Below, piece by piece: positions 49,579-63,000 of a DNA stretch of 64,000 bases. Both the position numbers and the translations under genes were made by a program. This DNA comes from Nemopilema nomurai (lineage: Eukaryota; Cnidaria; Scyphozoa; Rhizostomeae; Rhizostomatidae), in the NCBI GenBank assembly GCA_003864495.1, contig ML133388.1, forward strand, positions 2,294,738-2,358,737, given 5' to 3'. Every line of letters begins with the position of its first letter. Position 1 is the stretch's first letter. The notes under the pieces are model-generated. The model was not told where the DNA came from, did no database searches, and saw only the letters and a program-made list of their open reading frames with translations.

Positions 49579-52500
49579 GTAATTGTGGCTTTCTTCTCTG
49601 TCATTTATTTTTTTCATAAAAACTCGACGTGAATAGATTTCAACATTACCATTAACCAAGTTGAAATCTGTACCTGTCAAAATTTGGCATATCAATTTAT
49701 AACATAAACGGAAAGGAAAAATCTAGAGATGTCGATGAAGGGATGTTTGACAGAATAAAAATAAAAATGGACGAGTGACAGAATCAGCAAGTGATGGTGG
49801 CATTGAACAATTTGTCACCTGGTCATCTGAACCTGGCTCATGTTTTTTGTCACACGTTCGATGATTCCTGTGGTGGTAGGGTTGTCACTGCACCGATTTG
49901 TTATCAAAACACTGGTATCTATGTAAACGAAGTCCTCGCTGCGCCGAATGTTGTCATCTTGTTATAACAAATAATGCCCGGGGCTTAAAGACATATTCTC
50001 AAATTTCCATGTCATTTTGCTACCAATTTTTTCTTACTTGTATCCTGAATATTTCTTGAACGTTCAGCAAATAGTCAAGCTTGAAATGATTTTTTAAAAA
50101 GCCAATGAAGAATTACACATTTGAAATGGAAGTGACAATAATCGTCACACGAAATTTAGACTATCTTGGGAAATTACCGATGTTTCCTAGGTATTTAAAT
50201 TCACACCGGATTGTGTCTTGAGGCTCAAGACCTTGACTTGGCTGCTTTCATTTGAAAAATGCCCCTGATAAAACCACTTTGAAGGAGGTCGCTTGGAAGG
50301 AGGGAGCATCATTGCTAATGATTTTCACAACGTTTCTGTGAATTACCAATGCGAAGGGATCGTGGTCAAGAGCTTTGAAAGCTAGAAGCATTGCCTCTTG
50401 AATGTTTTAATCTTCTCGTGGTTGCTATCTTTACAAACATTAATCATGCTTACAACAGATAAATATTACTAATATTCCTCCAGGTTTGAAAGAGTCTATT
50501 AATCTTTTTGACCTTAAACCATTATTTCTATGGGAGATGTCTCAGATTACATAGAACGACACGGTAATAAGCGCCAAGGCTATCATGTTATGTGAGTAAC
50601 AGAATAGTTTTGATATCATTTGCTATGCAACTGCATTCCAAGGAAAACTAGGATGAACAGATTTTTTAAAAATGTTTCAGAGACAACTACAAATCATTTA
50701 CATTCACAATTTATAATGTTCTTGTCCTAAAAAATGAGCTAAATGACTCTGGATAATGTTAAGTACTTAATTATACTGCCTGCCAGAGCCTCAAAAGGGG
50801 GGCGAAATATTCCCTTTCCTTACCCTCCTCTCCTGACCCTCTTTTCGAGCTTTCTCTGTGGCTCTGGTACCCAGGGTAGTACTTGATGTTTTGAAGCGAA
50901 AACTCTAGATTTAAAACCTATTACCCCTTCCTTGAATTTCTTGCACAAATAGGTAGTTTCGTGGTCTAAGATTGCATGCCATGTGTCGAAAAAGATCATA
51001 TTTGAAATTCAGTGTCTACTACAGGCTGCTGTATTTTGGGCTGACATTAGAGGCTTTAGGTGATAGGTTTAATATGCCAGACTGCGTGTCCAATGCCCCT
51101 TTCTTTTGGGGGTATTTGCACGAGTTGGACACTCCATGATCGATTTATTTGTTTGTTTATTTATTTAGGGATTCAGATTTTTAGTTGTATTTCACTGACT
51201 ATTTTTTACCAACTCATCCTGTATATTTATCTAGGTGCAAAAAAAGTGCTAGGCATTTATAGGGTTATTCAAAGAATTGTTGTGGGTATGGGAGGAATGA
51301 AAAAGGGGGCATTGTACCCATCCCTTGAACCTCCTCCATATTGTCTCTGGCATTCTGCACAATTATACTTTGTTCCATTGTTCGGACATTGTTCCAAGTT
51401 GGACATTTACGCGAAACAACAAGGTGTATGATCCATTAAACAACAAGGGGGATATCATCTCTTTTCAAGGCTGTAACTAATAGAAGGACATATCTTCTTT
51501 TGTACCAGCTGAACTAGCTTCCCTTACTTAGCTAAATCGTTTTTCATTGAAAATGAAGGATTACACCGTAGGCTTGTATTCATAACTGGTACAACTGTCT
51601 ATAATTCCCGGGATGGCTCATCGTTTCTTAAGTCAATCGTCAATAGGAATTTCCTAGATGAGAAACCGTTTTCTTTATCTGTAGAATGTGAAATCTCGCC
51701 AACAATGTATATTCAATTAAAGGGTCTGGTGCTATATTTGTCGTTGAAACCTTGTTTGGCTCTCTGAATAGATACAAGACTTCCAAGTTGAGCGTTTCTG
51801 TAAATTATTTATAGAGTCCATGACTGCAAATATACAATTTTTGGCATTTGCTTTGACAAGTCTATATATCCGCAAGGATGAGACCTTTCTATCTCTAATT
51901 TCGCCACCAAACTCTAGCTTAACTCTCTTTCTGCAACAGGTCAATGGCCACACTGTTATGGCATAATTCGTGTAATTCAGACTTCATAAAGCATGATACG
52001 AATAGCCAAAGAACCGTTAACATAGATCATCAAGAACGAAATTATGTTGCATATGTGACGTGCATCTAGGCCTATTTTATGTCTTCCCAGCTCGATAGGC
52101 CGTGCGTGCAGAAGATTTAGCTAGCAAGCACCCTCCTGCACAGTACAGGGATAACAAGGAAAGGTTCTTAGACACAAGGAAGCTTCTGTCGCTTTTCTCA
52201 TGTTGGGCTTTATCCTTGCTCTGAAGAGAGGTGGGGGTGTGCGAGAACAAGGGGTACAATTCTAGAAATTCTTTAGATGTTTCTTCGTTTTCTAGCTCGA
52301 ATTCTATAACTCACACGCATACAACTATGCCATCTTCTACGTCACCACACAACACAGAGCAATATCTTCCCCTTGCGTCATCCCAATACCCCATTCCACA
52401 TCCCCAAGAATGCCTCTAATTTGATTTGTGACGAATCTCTGTTGTATTGTTGATGCAGTGAGACATCCACATTACAATTATAGGCTCCCTCGTTACTTAC

Positions 52501-53118
52501 AGGCGATCAGGGAGAGCTTTTGGAAATGCGAGAATCGCTTAATGAGGACGCCTACTGGATTTAATTTAAAAGACCCTGTGATGATCTTGAAATATTCTCC
52601 ATTCCAAGGTCATGTGTCACAGTTTTCGCTGTAAACCTCGTAAGTCACGTAAGACTTATTTTCAACTGAATTTCTAAACAATTTTACACCGTACCGAGGG
52701 TGACCTTGTGTCTCAGGCAAAGTGCTAAAGGTGGACGTATTTTTATAACCAGGAATCTATACCAGTAATGTTTTTGGGGGTGAGCGGAAATTATCAGAAT
52801 TCCCGGATGCGAGTCAGTCCATAGTTAATCTTTGACTACTCAAACCACAGTTGTGCAGGGTATTAGCCGGACCTAATCGGAATGGAATAACCTCTCCGTC
52901 TCATTAACTCATTCGCATGGACAGAGGCATGAATTGCATGACACGTACCTTTTTATTGGGGTTTTAAAACAGCTAAGGCATGCTATTAATCATTACCCCA
53001 TTGCGTAGATATGATAATGCATCGAATGTATTGAGATTTCCGTTGTTATGTTATTACTGTTATTGCTTGCAATCCACTGGTTTTCAGACGAGGTTTCCTG
53101 AATTTGGAAGGAAACTGG

Positions 53119-53290
53119 CGTAGCTTGCATTGATTGCTGTGATTGGAGTGATTCTAGAGTGAGAGTTTGGCCCTAGTGATCGCACTAACAACAGTATTGA
53201 CATTGATCACCTTGATTGCCGTGATTACAGTGATAATGATTGCAGTCATGAGAACGATTCCAGTGATTGCACAGTGATGGATATGACTCC
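53119..53290. repeat. Degenerate GTGATT-rich repeat
   Basis: A decayed array with elements like GTGATTGGAGTGATT, GTGATTACAGTGATAATGAT and CCAGTGATTGCACAGTGATG. The unit is about 12-15 bases and poorly preserved. Its reverse strand gives a run of Ile, Thr and Val codons that has no other sign of being a gene. Confidence 0.6.
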
Positions 53291-55896
53291 AGTGCCTGCA
53301 TGAATGATAGTGGTTCTTGTGATTATAGAAAGTTTCTTGCTGATTTGGTGATCGTGTCAATTCAGTTGCGATGTAACGACATCAATTACCACCCCCATTG
53401 CCCCCTTCATAAAATAGCCTTCAACATCTGGAAACGAACTAAAAAGGTAATCTAATTTTGGCGATGCCAGGGCACTCGCTAAATCTCTGCGGTATTGTTA
53501 TAAAAACCCCTGTTTTCAAAGCACGCAGTGAACTGGTACAACCTCATGTTTGTGGTATCAACTTTTGCGGTGTTCATAGCGATTAAAAGCCCGATATTCT
53601 AACTCCCCATTATTCAGGGTCTTGTAAATTCAACAACACACAGTAGGCCATGCAATTGAGCACCAAACTTGATTTTATGCAGCACCATATTGAGACATCC
53701 CCCCCCAGTCCCCCCCCCAGAAAAGCTCGTGACATTGCTGATTTCTTTGGCGTCTTTTGAAAGAACTGCATGTAATTTGATGCACACAAGTGATAAAGAA
53801 TAATACTCGAGGGGGATAGAATTTCTTTGCTATGCGAGGCATTTCATTTGACAGTAGTGTTGGCAAATCCACGATAAAGTTAAGACGACCAGCATTTTCC
53901 GCAAATGAGCTCAAAATCCAAACGGGATAGTTGATTCTTTGTTTTGCTACTGCCTATAGGCCCAAGACAACAGAATCCGTTTCTGATTCTGGGCTTCCGC
54001 TGGTCCGTCGATTTGACGCTGTCTCGAATAGGGAAGTTCATCTTATTAATCAACTCTAGTTATGTTGGTGGAATTTCATATTATTTACTCCGATGATTAG
54101 GCAATCCAACGACATATGGACGCAAGACTGCCTTTGTAAGCTAAATGGCAGCCGTTTTTTATAACCATGAAGACATTCAGGATTTCAGACTCATCTCAAC
54201 AGTGGGTAGGAAGTTTTACGATACTTTTATTCATAGTGTTTGTGGACCATGATCTGCTGGTACATTTGTAAAAGGCACAAACTCATACTTTCCAATGTGC
54301 ATTGTTATTCATCTGCAATGTAAACTATGACTTTTCGCTGTGAAGATTTCGCCCCTGGAATATTTTCTCGGGGTACCAGAGTTATAGCCTGTCCACGCTA
54401 TTAGACCGGTTTTATCTGTGAGACAGTGAAAATCATCTCAGCACCCAAACATACTGTACGCTATAATGGCTCAGACGGGGATCGTGTGGTAAAAACCCCT
54501 TGCAATATTTCGTTATAGCTGCTATTGAAGGACTCTCTTACAACGATTTACGTTTCTTCTATACATTACCGGAGCACGAATCTAGTCATTATCCGAGATT
54601 TCCTTCTATGGGTCAAGTTAATGCATCATGGACTTCGAACTATTTCAAGTATAGTTTGCCTTATAAATATATCTAAACGCGAGTTAGTTTTTATGACAAG
54701 ATGTAAGAATCATTTTGGTCACTTAGGAAACATCTTTTACGAAACATATCGCTCATGATCTTATTTGCAAAAGATTTTAGCGAATGATAGTTCTTATGAT
54801 CTCAAAATCAATAAATCAATGCATTGTTGGTAATTTTGGCCTATGTTTGAAAATAGAGACAAAAAATGGCAATATAATTAGTTGGCCTTTGCTAGGCCTT
54901 TCAGCTTAGTTAGTACAAATCAAATACTCTTTTTTCTTCAACCGATGCAGAATAGCTAATGCATTCGCAATTTTATTCGTTTTTCCGCTACGATTTATAT
55001 TTTACACAATACCGAAAAGTTCTAGTTTGCAAACCCGTGCCACACTACAATTCACACAGACATCTGCCCGATACGAGTTGTTATGTTTGGCAGCAAAACC
55101 AGCTATGTAATCAGATTTATTGCTAATTATTATGCTTGTGTCTCAGTTAATATGCATATAAGGACCTCAGTATTTCCTTATTGTTATATCGATTTGAGAT
55201 GCATGCTTGCATTAACCGCACAAGAATTCGTTATAAAATCGAGTTTGCTCCTGCTTCGACAAATGTAGCAGTAAGCAGTTAGCTAGAGTCGGTTTTGTTG
55301 TTTCTTCTACAAAAATGCCAGGAACAACATGCTGAATTAGAGAATGTGCATCGCTGTGAATTTAACTCATAGCAAACAAATGTTTGTCTTTAGGCTTCAG
55401 AGAAAGGACTATCATACGTCTTTTCATGACAGCACTGCACACCGAAAGCTTTATCAGACATCTGAGAATGCCGCTTTGAAGAAGTATTGGCTTTCGACAG
55501 TCAAGTTTTATCCGACTCTCTGGCTAAATCCTCTCCCATTCATTCTAACTTCACTTGATATTATTTACATATAGTCCTTTAGCAGATAAAATTGTTTTAG
55601 AATAATAAAGATGACGGAGACAGTGAAAAATAGTCCCACCTCCTTCAGGGGGTTGTGTTTTTAAAGCTGAAAGAGATGTCGTATTTGTACACATTTGAAA
55701 TTGGTGTACAATATGCTTTTACAACTGTCATAGGAAAATTGTTTTCAAAAGACATATGATACTGTGGTAAATTCACCATACCCTCAGGCTTTCTGGGTGA
55801 AATATTCAAACCGATTTCAAGTATCATCTGATTTGTTGGTCATGACCACGTGACAGGAGCACTCCTGATCTAGAAAATTTTATAGCTCGTCCCTAG

Positions 55897-55926
55897 TTGC
55901 TGTTGTTGTTGTTGTTGTTGTTGTTG
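55897..55926. repeat. TTG microsatellite
   Basis: Ten TTG-type triplets with one CTG-type interruption near the start. Confidence 0.95.
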
Positions 55927-56207
55927 GGTTAAGGGCTTAGTGGGAACAGGTTTGCAATGAAGTTAGTTTTAAACCTTCTAAGGGAAGCAGAGAAGGACGT
56001 CTTTAGGGGAGTTAGAGCATAATATTGCCTTGCTTTAGGGAGCCTTGCCATCTAAGGCCACACTAGTCGAAAAGCAGATGATGTTGGTCTTCTTGGTGCT
56101 TTTATGCAACCTGTTTTAGTGAACGAACGATTTTAAGAAAAATTTCGCTTTCTAATTACACTGATTCTTCCAAACATTCTTTTCGATGTCCACAAATGTT
56201 TTCAGAA

Positions 56208-56692
56208 TGACGTCATTGACTGGTTCCTTATTGAAAGGACTGTCAGTCGTATTAGGTCAAGTACGATGTCTCTTTGCGTGGGATTACTCTTTTGAAGTTT
56301 AAGCTCTAACAGATTTTTAAACTAAAAGTTTATAACGTATTGTAATCTTAGCCATGGCAATATTTTGAGAATTCTGTTAATCTTTAGCATTTTCGGAATT
56401 ATGTCAATTGATGTCATTTGGCCCTACTTCAAAATGAAGCCAGCCAAATGAAAATCTTAATTACAGCTTAACAATAATGACCCTAGTGAGCAAAAGCGTG
56501 CAGCGAGGGCAATCGAAGCGAGACCGTGATTAATGTGACGTTTTTTCTGTCTACGTTTGCGTCATTAGAAGTTGTGTTCACGTGAAACGTTCGCGGAATG
56601 CTTACGTCATAACACCATATTTGATGGGAGATTATCAAATTTGACTTGTTTGTAGGGGATTATCTAAAACATATGTCAGTTGGGACGTCATA
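56208..56692. promoter_or_regulatory. Candidate intronic regulatory region with ATF/CREB-like sites
   Basis: It holds a perfect palindromic TGACGTCA (56208-56215), then GTGACGTT (56535-56542), TTGCGTCAT (56557-56565), CACGTG (56579-56584), TTACGTCAT (56602-56610) and ACGTCATAT (56684-56692). Five of these lie within 160 bases. By motif alone it suggests a bZIP/bHLH-bound enhancer or internal promoter within the PH gene. No core promoter element was recognised. Confidence 0.35.
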
Positions 56693-59600
56693 TATCTTAA
56701 AGAGTGTAGGCCTTCTCGTGAGGGGAGGAGGTGTAGAGGTGGAACCTGTTTGAACCTCCCTTGATATGAATCCTTACTGGGGCACTTGGAAAGAAATTTT
56801 GCAAAGGAACACGACTCTTGCTGCAAGCAGCGATGATGACTTGAGGCAAAGTTGAATTTGACATTATTGGAACAAGACAGAAAACTTTAGACTGATTTTT
56901 GACCCAGTATGCTCCATTTGAAACACTGCTCCACTAAACAAGTGTATTATTGTGGCCCTTCAGTTTTTAACAATATTGTCTTCACGTATCCCATAATCCC
57001 TGTTAATACGGTTTTGATTGGTATAAGGACTAGTAATACGAATTTAATGTCATGACGTATTTCAAAGCTGAATAAATAGATAGTCTAAAAATTGGTAAAA
57101 CCCAGCAAAAATTTTCAAAGCATTGCAGTGCCAATTGCTCGTTACATCATAACAAGGTAATGGATTGAGGAATAAAGTGTTGAATCGGGCTTATCAGAGC
57201 AAGGTTGATTCTCGTTCTGCTAAAATTTCGCACTTTGATTTGAGCTGGTTAAAGTAGGCTATGTACACTTTCGTGGCTACAGTGGGCAAACTCGATGCAA
57301 ATGTCATTTCGTATCGTGTTTACACATCTTGCCAATGTCTGTTTGCTTTTCCGATAAGCACGACCTTGGCAAGAGTCAACTGCTTCGTCCTGAATACTTC
57401 TATTTGCCCTCTCTTTTGTGCAAATCAAACAGGTCGCTCGATTTTGTATAACTTGTCTGTCATTGCACCAATAGACTTTGTTTTATCATTTGCCAATGGA
57501 CGTCTCCAAATGCCTGCGTGATGTAGGTGGTGCAACTTGTAGTTATGATGATCACTGGGGCTTTAGGCCATTGCTTCTACCCAGAAGGTATGAGAGTTTG
57601 CTCTGGTAAGTCAGGTTCATTGTTGCTTTATGGGGATTTTCATTTCTTTTCAGTCCGTTTAGTATTTGCTTAGACCAAAGAGTCAATTCTGTAGAGGGGC
57701 ATTACGTTTTCTGATAACGAGTAGCCTAAATTCGCTAATTCGATCTGAAGAGATGTTGTTTTGCGTTTGAAAGGCGACCATTCTCTAATCTCACTCGTGC
57801 CTCGCTTTAAACCAGAAAACTGACTCGAGGTTTTCTCTGTCGCATCTGTTACACCCCCCGACGCTCTCAAGTAACTGTACTGTAGTGTGCTGAAAGCAAC
57901 TTACGAAACAGTCATGTCCAGGGAGGTTCTTGTAGCACTGATGCTGTTTGTGTCACTGCCTCAACACATGTTGAGGCATCACTTTCATTTTGAATCTAGA
58001 TGGCTTTAAATTTGGTATCAATTTCAACCATATCTGACTAGATGTATTGACCGACGAAAGATGAATAGGGGGATCAAGTCAGGCCTGGGATAGACGTTTG
58101 CCCTCCACCTTATTTTATCTGTCGTTTATTAGAAGGCAAAGCTAAAGCATCTTGACACGATTTTTGCTTGTTGGTGTTTCTGCTGCAATATGCCAAGGTT
58201 ATTTTTCAGGCCTTTTCCTTTGACGCTCGCGAGCAAAGCTGATTACGTGGGCTTTTAGTTGCCTGCACAAGGACGCAAAGTCCGTGGCATTTCACTCTAT
58301 ATATTTGGGGAAATCATACAGTTTCTCGTCAAATTATCTGTATATTCTATCAACAGACATATGAAAGCACTAGAAACAAAAGCAAGCTGCAAAAATTAGG
58401 AATGCTTGTATATCATTTAGTGCACATGAGCACACAGGAAAGTAAAAATAATCGAACGATCGCCCTGGAAAGCTAAGTCACGCAGTTCCTCGCGAGAAGG
58501 CCTTCATTTTTGATTTTTTGAATGAATTTTGCAGGGCTTATCATCACCGTATTGTGTAAAAGGTATTAGAAAGCAATTTTCCTTTATCAACGCAATATGC
58601 ACAAAAGACATTTCGCACACTTCGTTGAAATTAAATGAAGTATGTCGCCATGTACACGAGCTCCAACAATGGCCTGTTGTCTGAATTCTTTTGACTCGTG
58701 CCTGAAATTTCTCCACAATGTTGAACAGCAAGTTTGAGTATGAAATAACGGGTAGTTTTAGGAACATGACATGATGGCAGCGCTTGGAAATTGATAATGT
58801 TTGCTTAGGCCGGCTAGTTAAGTTCAGCATGGCTCATAATCTTCGAAATAATGCAATCCGTTTGGAATTTTTGTTGTTTTGACGCAAATACAGAAGGTCG
58901 GCAACGAGTCCAAACCAAAATATTTGCTAATGGCCATTATCGCTTTTCGGCTACTCAGATCAGGAAATGGAAACAATTTCTTTATGCCTGTGATTTGTTT
59001 TGGCCTTGAATTGGTGGATGCCAAGGCGAAAATAAAACTTGAGGTCTGTTGTTGGCGATTGTCAGTGTGCTAAGGAAGCCCTGTTGGACGTTGTGCAAGT
59101 TTAGGAGGCTTGTGCTGTCTTTGATTTGTACTTTTGCTGTTTAACTTGGACAGAATTCAGCTCGAAGAATTTATTATCAGACGTGTAGCAGCTAAATGTA
59201 AGTCGACGTTTTTTATCTGCTTTTGGCAGCATTGCTGATAGTTAGGGGAAAGCCTTGTGCCCAATGACATTTGTAGCTACATGCAATGTCTAATACAGTT
59301 TTTGAACGAGGTGAATACGATCAGTTCCATTATTTACTTTGTCATACATGCCCGAGATCTAGTAGTTTGGCATGATGATTTGATTCGCAACCCCCTCAGA
59401 GCTTCCGTGATTGATGTACTTAAAATTGTCTGCCATTACTCATCTCTGCAGTCCGCCAGCCTTTTGCGCTTCCAAGTCGGCTTCTAACTTCAACCTCACC
59501 CGCAAGTTTGCCTTCGTATTTATGTATTCTGGGATAATCTGCTGTTCACACAAAGGACGGTCACCCAACAAAGACAGCGTCTCACGAACTGAAGTCTGCA

Positions 59601-61660
59601 GTCTTAGAGTCACTAAATTGCTTTGTGTCTTATTGCGTCTGGTTGAAGCTTGATACAAGAGCAAAATAGACTCTTTCACTATCCCTACCCATGAAGCTTT
59701 GTCCGAATAATGTCTATTGAATGTTTCAAACTTTCACACTACCCACTCGTTTTCGTTTGCCCCAATTCACTTGGATGTTATGCGACACCTAAGCATCTTC
59801 CAAAAATCGTTTATTATGATCTGCATCATTTAAAATTGCTGAACTTCTAACATTGCCGCCAGATATTCTAAAGCAGCGGTTATAATTGTAGAACTCGCTT
59901 CGTTTTGCTCTTAAAAGCGAAAAAAAATTTTCACTCAGGTTGTACTGACTAAAATGCCAGCAAAAGTATTCACACACTTTGGCTTTCCTTTGGAACATTT
60001 TCACTCACAACCTCTCGACTTCTGAGCTGCATTGGTGGCCAGTTCTGTTTGGTGGTGAGTGTAGAGCAGTTGGTGCTTGTGATTTCACGCAAAAAATGCA
60101 CATTCACAAAAGAGAGATGTGAAAACCTCTAGATGACGTAGCTAAATCTATCTGCAAATTTGCCTGATGCACCCACAACAGCCGCAAGCAACGTAGCGTT
60201 CGATGACCACAAGCCACTTTCGAAAGGCAAATCAGCTCACGTGAACTGCGAGTTGCCGTAGTTCGAGGTGCACTTGACGTCATTAGGATTTTACTTCTCA
60301 ATGAAGATACAAAATGCCCAAAACTCTTCCTAGTAAGATGTTTCTTTTTCCACCAAGCTCAGCATTACTTTGATCGGATTTGCGTCCGCGTCATATTCGT
60401 GAAAGCGTCTTAGTCTTTAAATCATACTTTGAAGGTCAACTCCTCGTATGACGTGTTAAAGTTGCAAGCAAGTTCCAGGAAAAGCTATTTAATTCATTTG
60501 GCTGCAATTTTTATAATTCAAACCTTACTCATTACCAACTCAAAACAGACTTTATTAACAATCACTTTCATTGCTTATAGTAAAAACTACTAATCAACTT
60601 CTAAAATATGACATTAACAAGCAAAATCTTTTTCCGGCGCCTAGCCATAGAGCCGTCAATTTGTAAGTGTGCAAGGGTTTATGGACATTTCTGCAAGAAA
60701 GGCTCCTGTACATAAAAAAGTATTGAAAACTCCTTCCTTCTCTGTTACTTACTTGTTTATCGTCTTGACGCTTTGTCCTAGTTGAATTCTCTCCATATTT
60801 GTCAAAACATTCCAAGGTCGTTAACTTCCTGATCTTTCTAGAGCTGAAGGTAAATTTTCCCGTTAGGCAGAAAAATTTCCTTGGAGGTAATTCGCGCTTC
60901 CATATCATTGTTCTGTATGAAAGATAAAACAGCCGCTCACTGACACCATCGATTGTATTACAATGTTTTGTTCCTGATAACGTTTCCTAAGCTGGACACG
61001 TATACGTTAGGCCATTGAAGTCGCATCCAGATACAATTATCTTTAATTACCTGTGGAATTTAGAGAAGCAGAGAGCTGATATTGATTTTGCTGTTTTTGC
61101 TAAACAGGAGCATTGATTCTTATTCTCTTTGGCCGAATTTTCTTCTTACAATGTCGTGTTTTTATAATCAATTTACACGAGGTCATTTTTTGGCAGTTTA
61201 AAGCCTTTTGGAACAGACGTTTAGCAAGAGAAATTCAAAATAGTGCATGAATTTTGCATACAAGGGGATATCACAGATTATGATGATAGTTTCAGTCTTT
61301 CCACTCGTGAATCTTCAGCGTGTTCCCCCTATACAGGCCATGAATGGGCTCATCCTTGCTAGCATGTTAGGCACCGGGTCATGGCTCCTCTGCGAGTGTT
61401 CAAAGATTCGATCAGCAGCACCTGGAATAGGGTGATAAATTGGGACATACCGAGTTTCTTTTCACAATTTTCTGCTCTCGCAGGAAGGCTGCTTTGGACG
61501 AGTTTTTCCAGGGGTTGATTTTTAGCACAAAATTGCGACTGCGTCATTTATTTGAACTAATAACGCCCCTTTCTCCTCCAATCCAATATTATATAGCCAA
61601 GCACATCGGATTCGTTTATATGCAGCCTGTAGTTTTTGTAACGTGATATTTAGATCACAA

Positions 61661-61675
61661 CCCCCCCCCCCCCCC
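61661..61675. repeat. Poly-C run of 15
   Basis: An uninterrupted run of 15 C bases. Length is likely to vary and to be error-prone in sequencing. Confidence 0.95.
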
Positions 61676-62020
61676 AAGTCAGGATCTCCAGTAGTTCAGA
61701 CCACGTATTTGTATTTATTACTTGTATCAGAAGCCTCTGTGTAAATGCGAGCAACGTTAAATATTGAACTTTGGCTTTCGATGAATGGAGCCAGTTAAGA
61801 CCATCGCTCGCCACCAGGTCTGATTTCAGACACATCTCGTTGTATACGTAATCTCAAAGACGCAAGATTTCTCGAATCTCGACACCATCTCACACGCAAA
61901 AGGACTTTGCTGTTAGTCTGATCCATCAGATCTCATTTTCAATTCTCATGTTGACGTTTTGCATTTAGATTAATGGATTCTTATTTCTTCATTTAAAATT
62001 CGTCCCTTGTTCGTTCTCAG

Positions 62021-62236
62021 TGCATAATGCGATAAAACCAGTGAGTCTCGAAAGCAAGAACGGGCGTGTTTCAGATGGAACAGCAGGTGGGGGCGATATC
62101 TCGATGCCGTTTTCAGGAACTGTGACAATGACACCACGACCTGGTCGCTCACCTAACATGAAGCTGGAGAAGCGGGCCTCAATGAGCCAGATACTCGCCC
62201 AGTTAAAGGACCGTCTTCCCGGACGAAAGAATAAAG
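62021..62236 (+). CDS. PH-domain protein, third coding exon (linker)
   Basis: The acceptor CGTTCTCAG ends at 62020 and the donor AAAG|GTACCC begins at 62237; phase is 1 in and 1 out. It encodes a basic, Ser/Gly/Pro-rich stretch (VHNAIKPVSLESKNGRVSDG, later TMTPRPGRSPNMKLEKR) ending in ASMSQILAQLKDRLPGRKNK. That last segment looks like a short amphipathic helix followed by a basic cluster and lies just before the second PH domain. A membrane- or partner-binding role is inference. The donor GTACCC is weaker than the others, and reading through it would add 20 codons before a stop at 62296-62298. Confidence 0.9.
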
Positions 62237-62773
62237 GTACCCATCGCTTTTTGCTACCTTCAGTTCCCTGTATACCTCGTACTCAGGACTGGACGTAAAG
62301 CGGATTTGTTTCAACAGGTGTGAATAGGAAGGCAACGGAATATGTGTAAAGTTATACTGAAATGAACTGAATGATGTAGGTGTTTAAGTAATATGTGCCT
62401 AAGATCTGAGCAATGAAAGTAACTGAAATGCAGTCGAGTTTTGAGATTGCCCCACTGTTAGGATTCCTCGCCAGGTCATCTCGGCTGCTTGTTAAGGACT
62501 GTTGTCCCGAGGCTCTGGTTTCGCCATCCTCTTTTGTTTGCAAAACAACTATAGCAGTAATCAGTTGCTTGAAGACGGCTTAGTAGGGGATGTAGGAATC
62601 ACATTTAGGGGGGAGTTGACCGAAATTATTACTAGTAACATATTATGAACCAATGATGAATTTTTAAAATGTTTGGTATTCATTAGGGGATATAAGGAAG
62701 AGCCTTTTTTCCCAGCGACTCTAGTTCGGGTGTTATATTTTGGAAGTTTATGTCTATTTGTTTCGTACCCTAG
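62237..62773 (+). other. PH gene intron, 0.54 kb
   Basis: It runs from GTACCC to TTTCGTACCCTAG. Nothing else was recognised in it. Confidence 0.85.
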
Positions 62774-63000
62774 GGCAAAAAAGACTTTCTAAGAAGGACC
62801 TAGCTGGTACAGAGAACTCGGAACCTTTGCTGTGGAACAACAATGGAAAGTGGAAGGAGCGGTGGTATGCTCTCTGCGAAGGCTGCCTGATATTCTACAA
62901 GGACCCTGCGTACAGATCTCCAGATTTCGCTCTTGATGTTCGCAGTTGCCGGCTGGAAATTCCAGCTGAAAACCAGGAGCAAGGATTTCTTAGTTTTACG
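62774..63000 (+). CDS. PH-domain protein, exon with start of second PH domain (3' partial gene)
   Basis: The acceptor GTACCCTAG ends at 62773 and the donor ACG|GTATGT begins at 63001; phase is 1 in and 0 out. The first residues, GQKRLSKKDLAGTENSEPLL, lead into WNNNGKWKERWYALCEGCLI then FYKDP. This is the classic first strands of a PH domain, including the K-x-K-x-R-W-like basic pattern that in phosphoinositide-binding members contacts the headgroup. It continues through DVRSCRLEIPAENQEQGFLS then FT. The rest of the domain, including the C-terminal helix, must lie in an exon right of the window. Two PH domains split by a disordered linker occur in AFAP and MPRIP/outspread proteins, but similarity here is too low to choose. 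Confidence 0.92.

Larger units (their letters stand above)
49579..62020 (+). other. PH gene intron, 12.4 kb
   Basis: It runs from GTAATT to TTGTTCGTTCTCAG. The flanking phases match (1 to 1). It includes a degenerate GTGATT repeat (53119-53290), poly-C runs (53699-53720, 61661-61675), a TTG microsatellite (55897) and a set of ATF/CREB-like sites (56208-56692). I recognise no coding exon in it. Confidence 0.75.
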
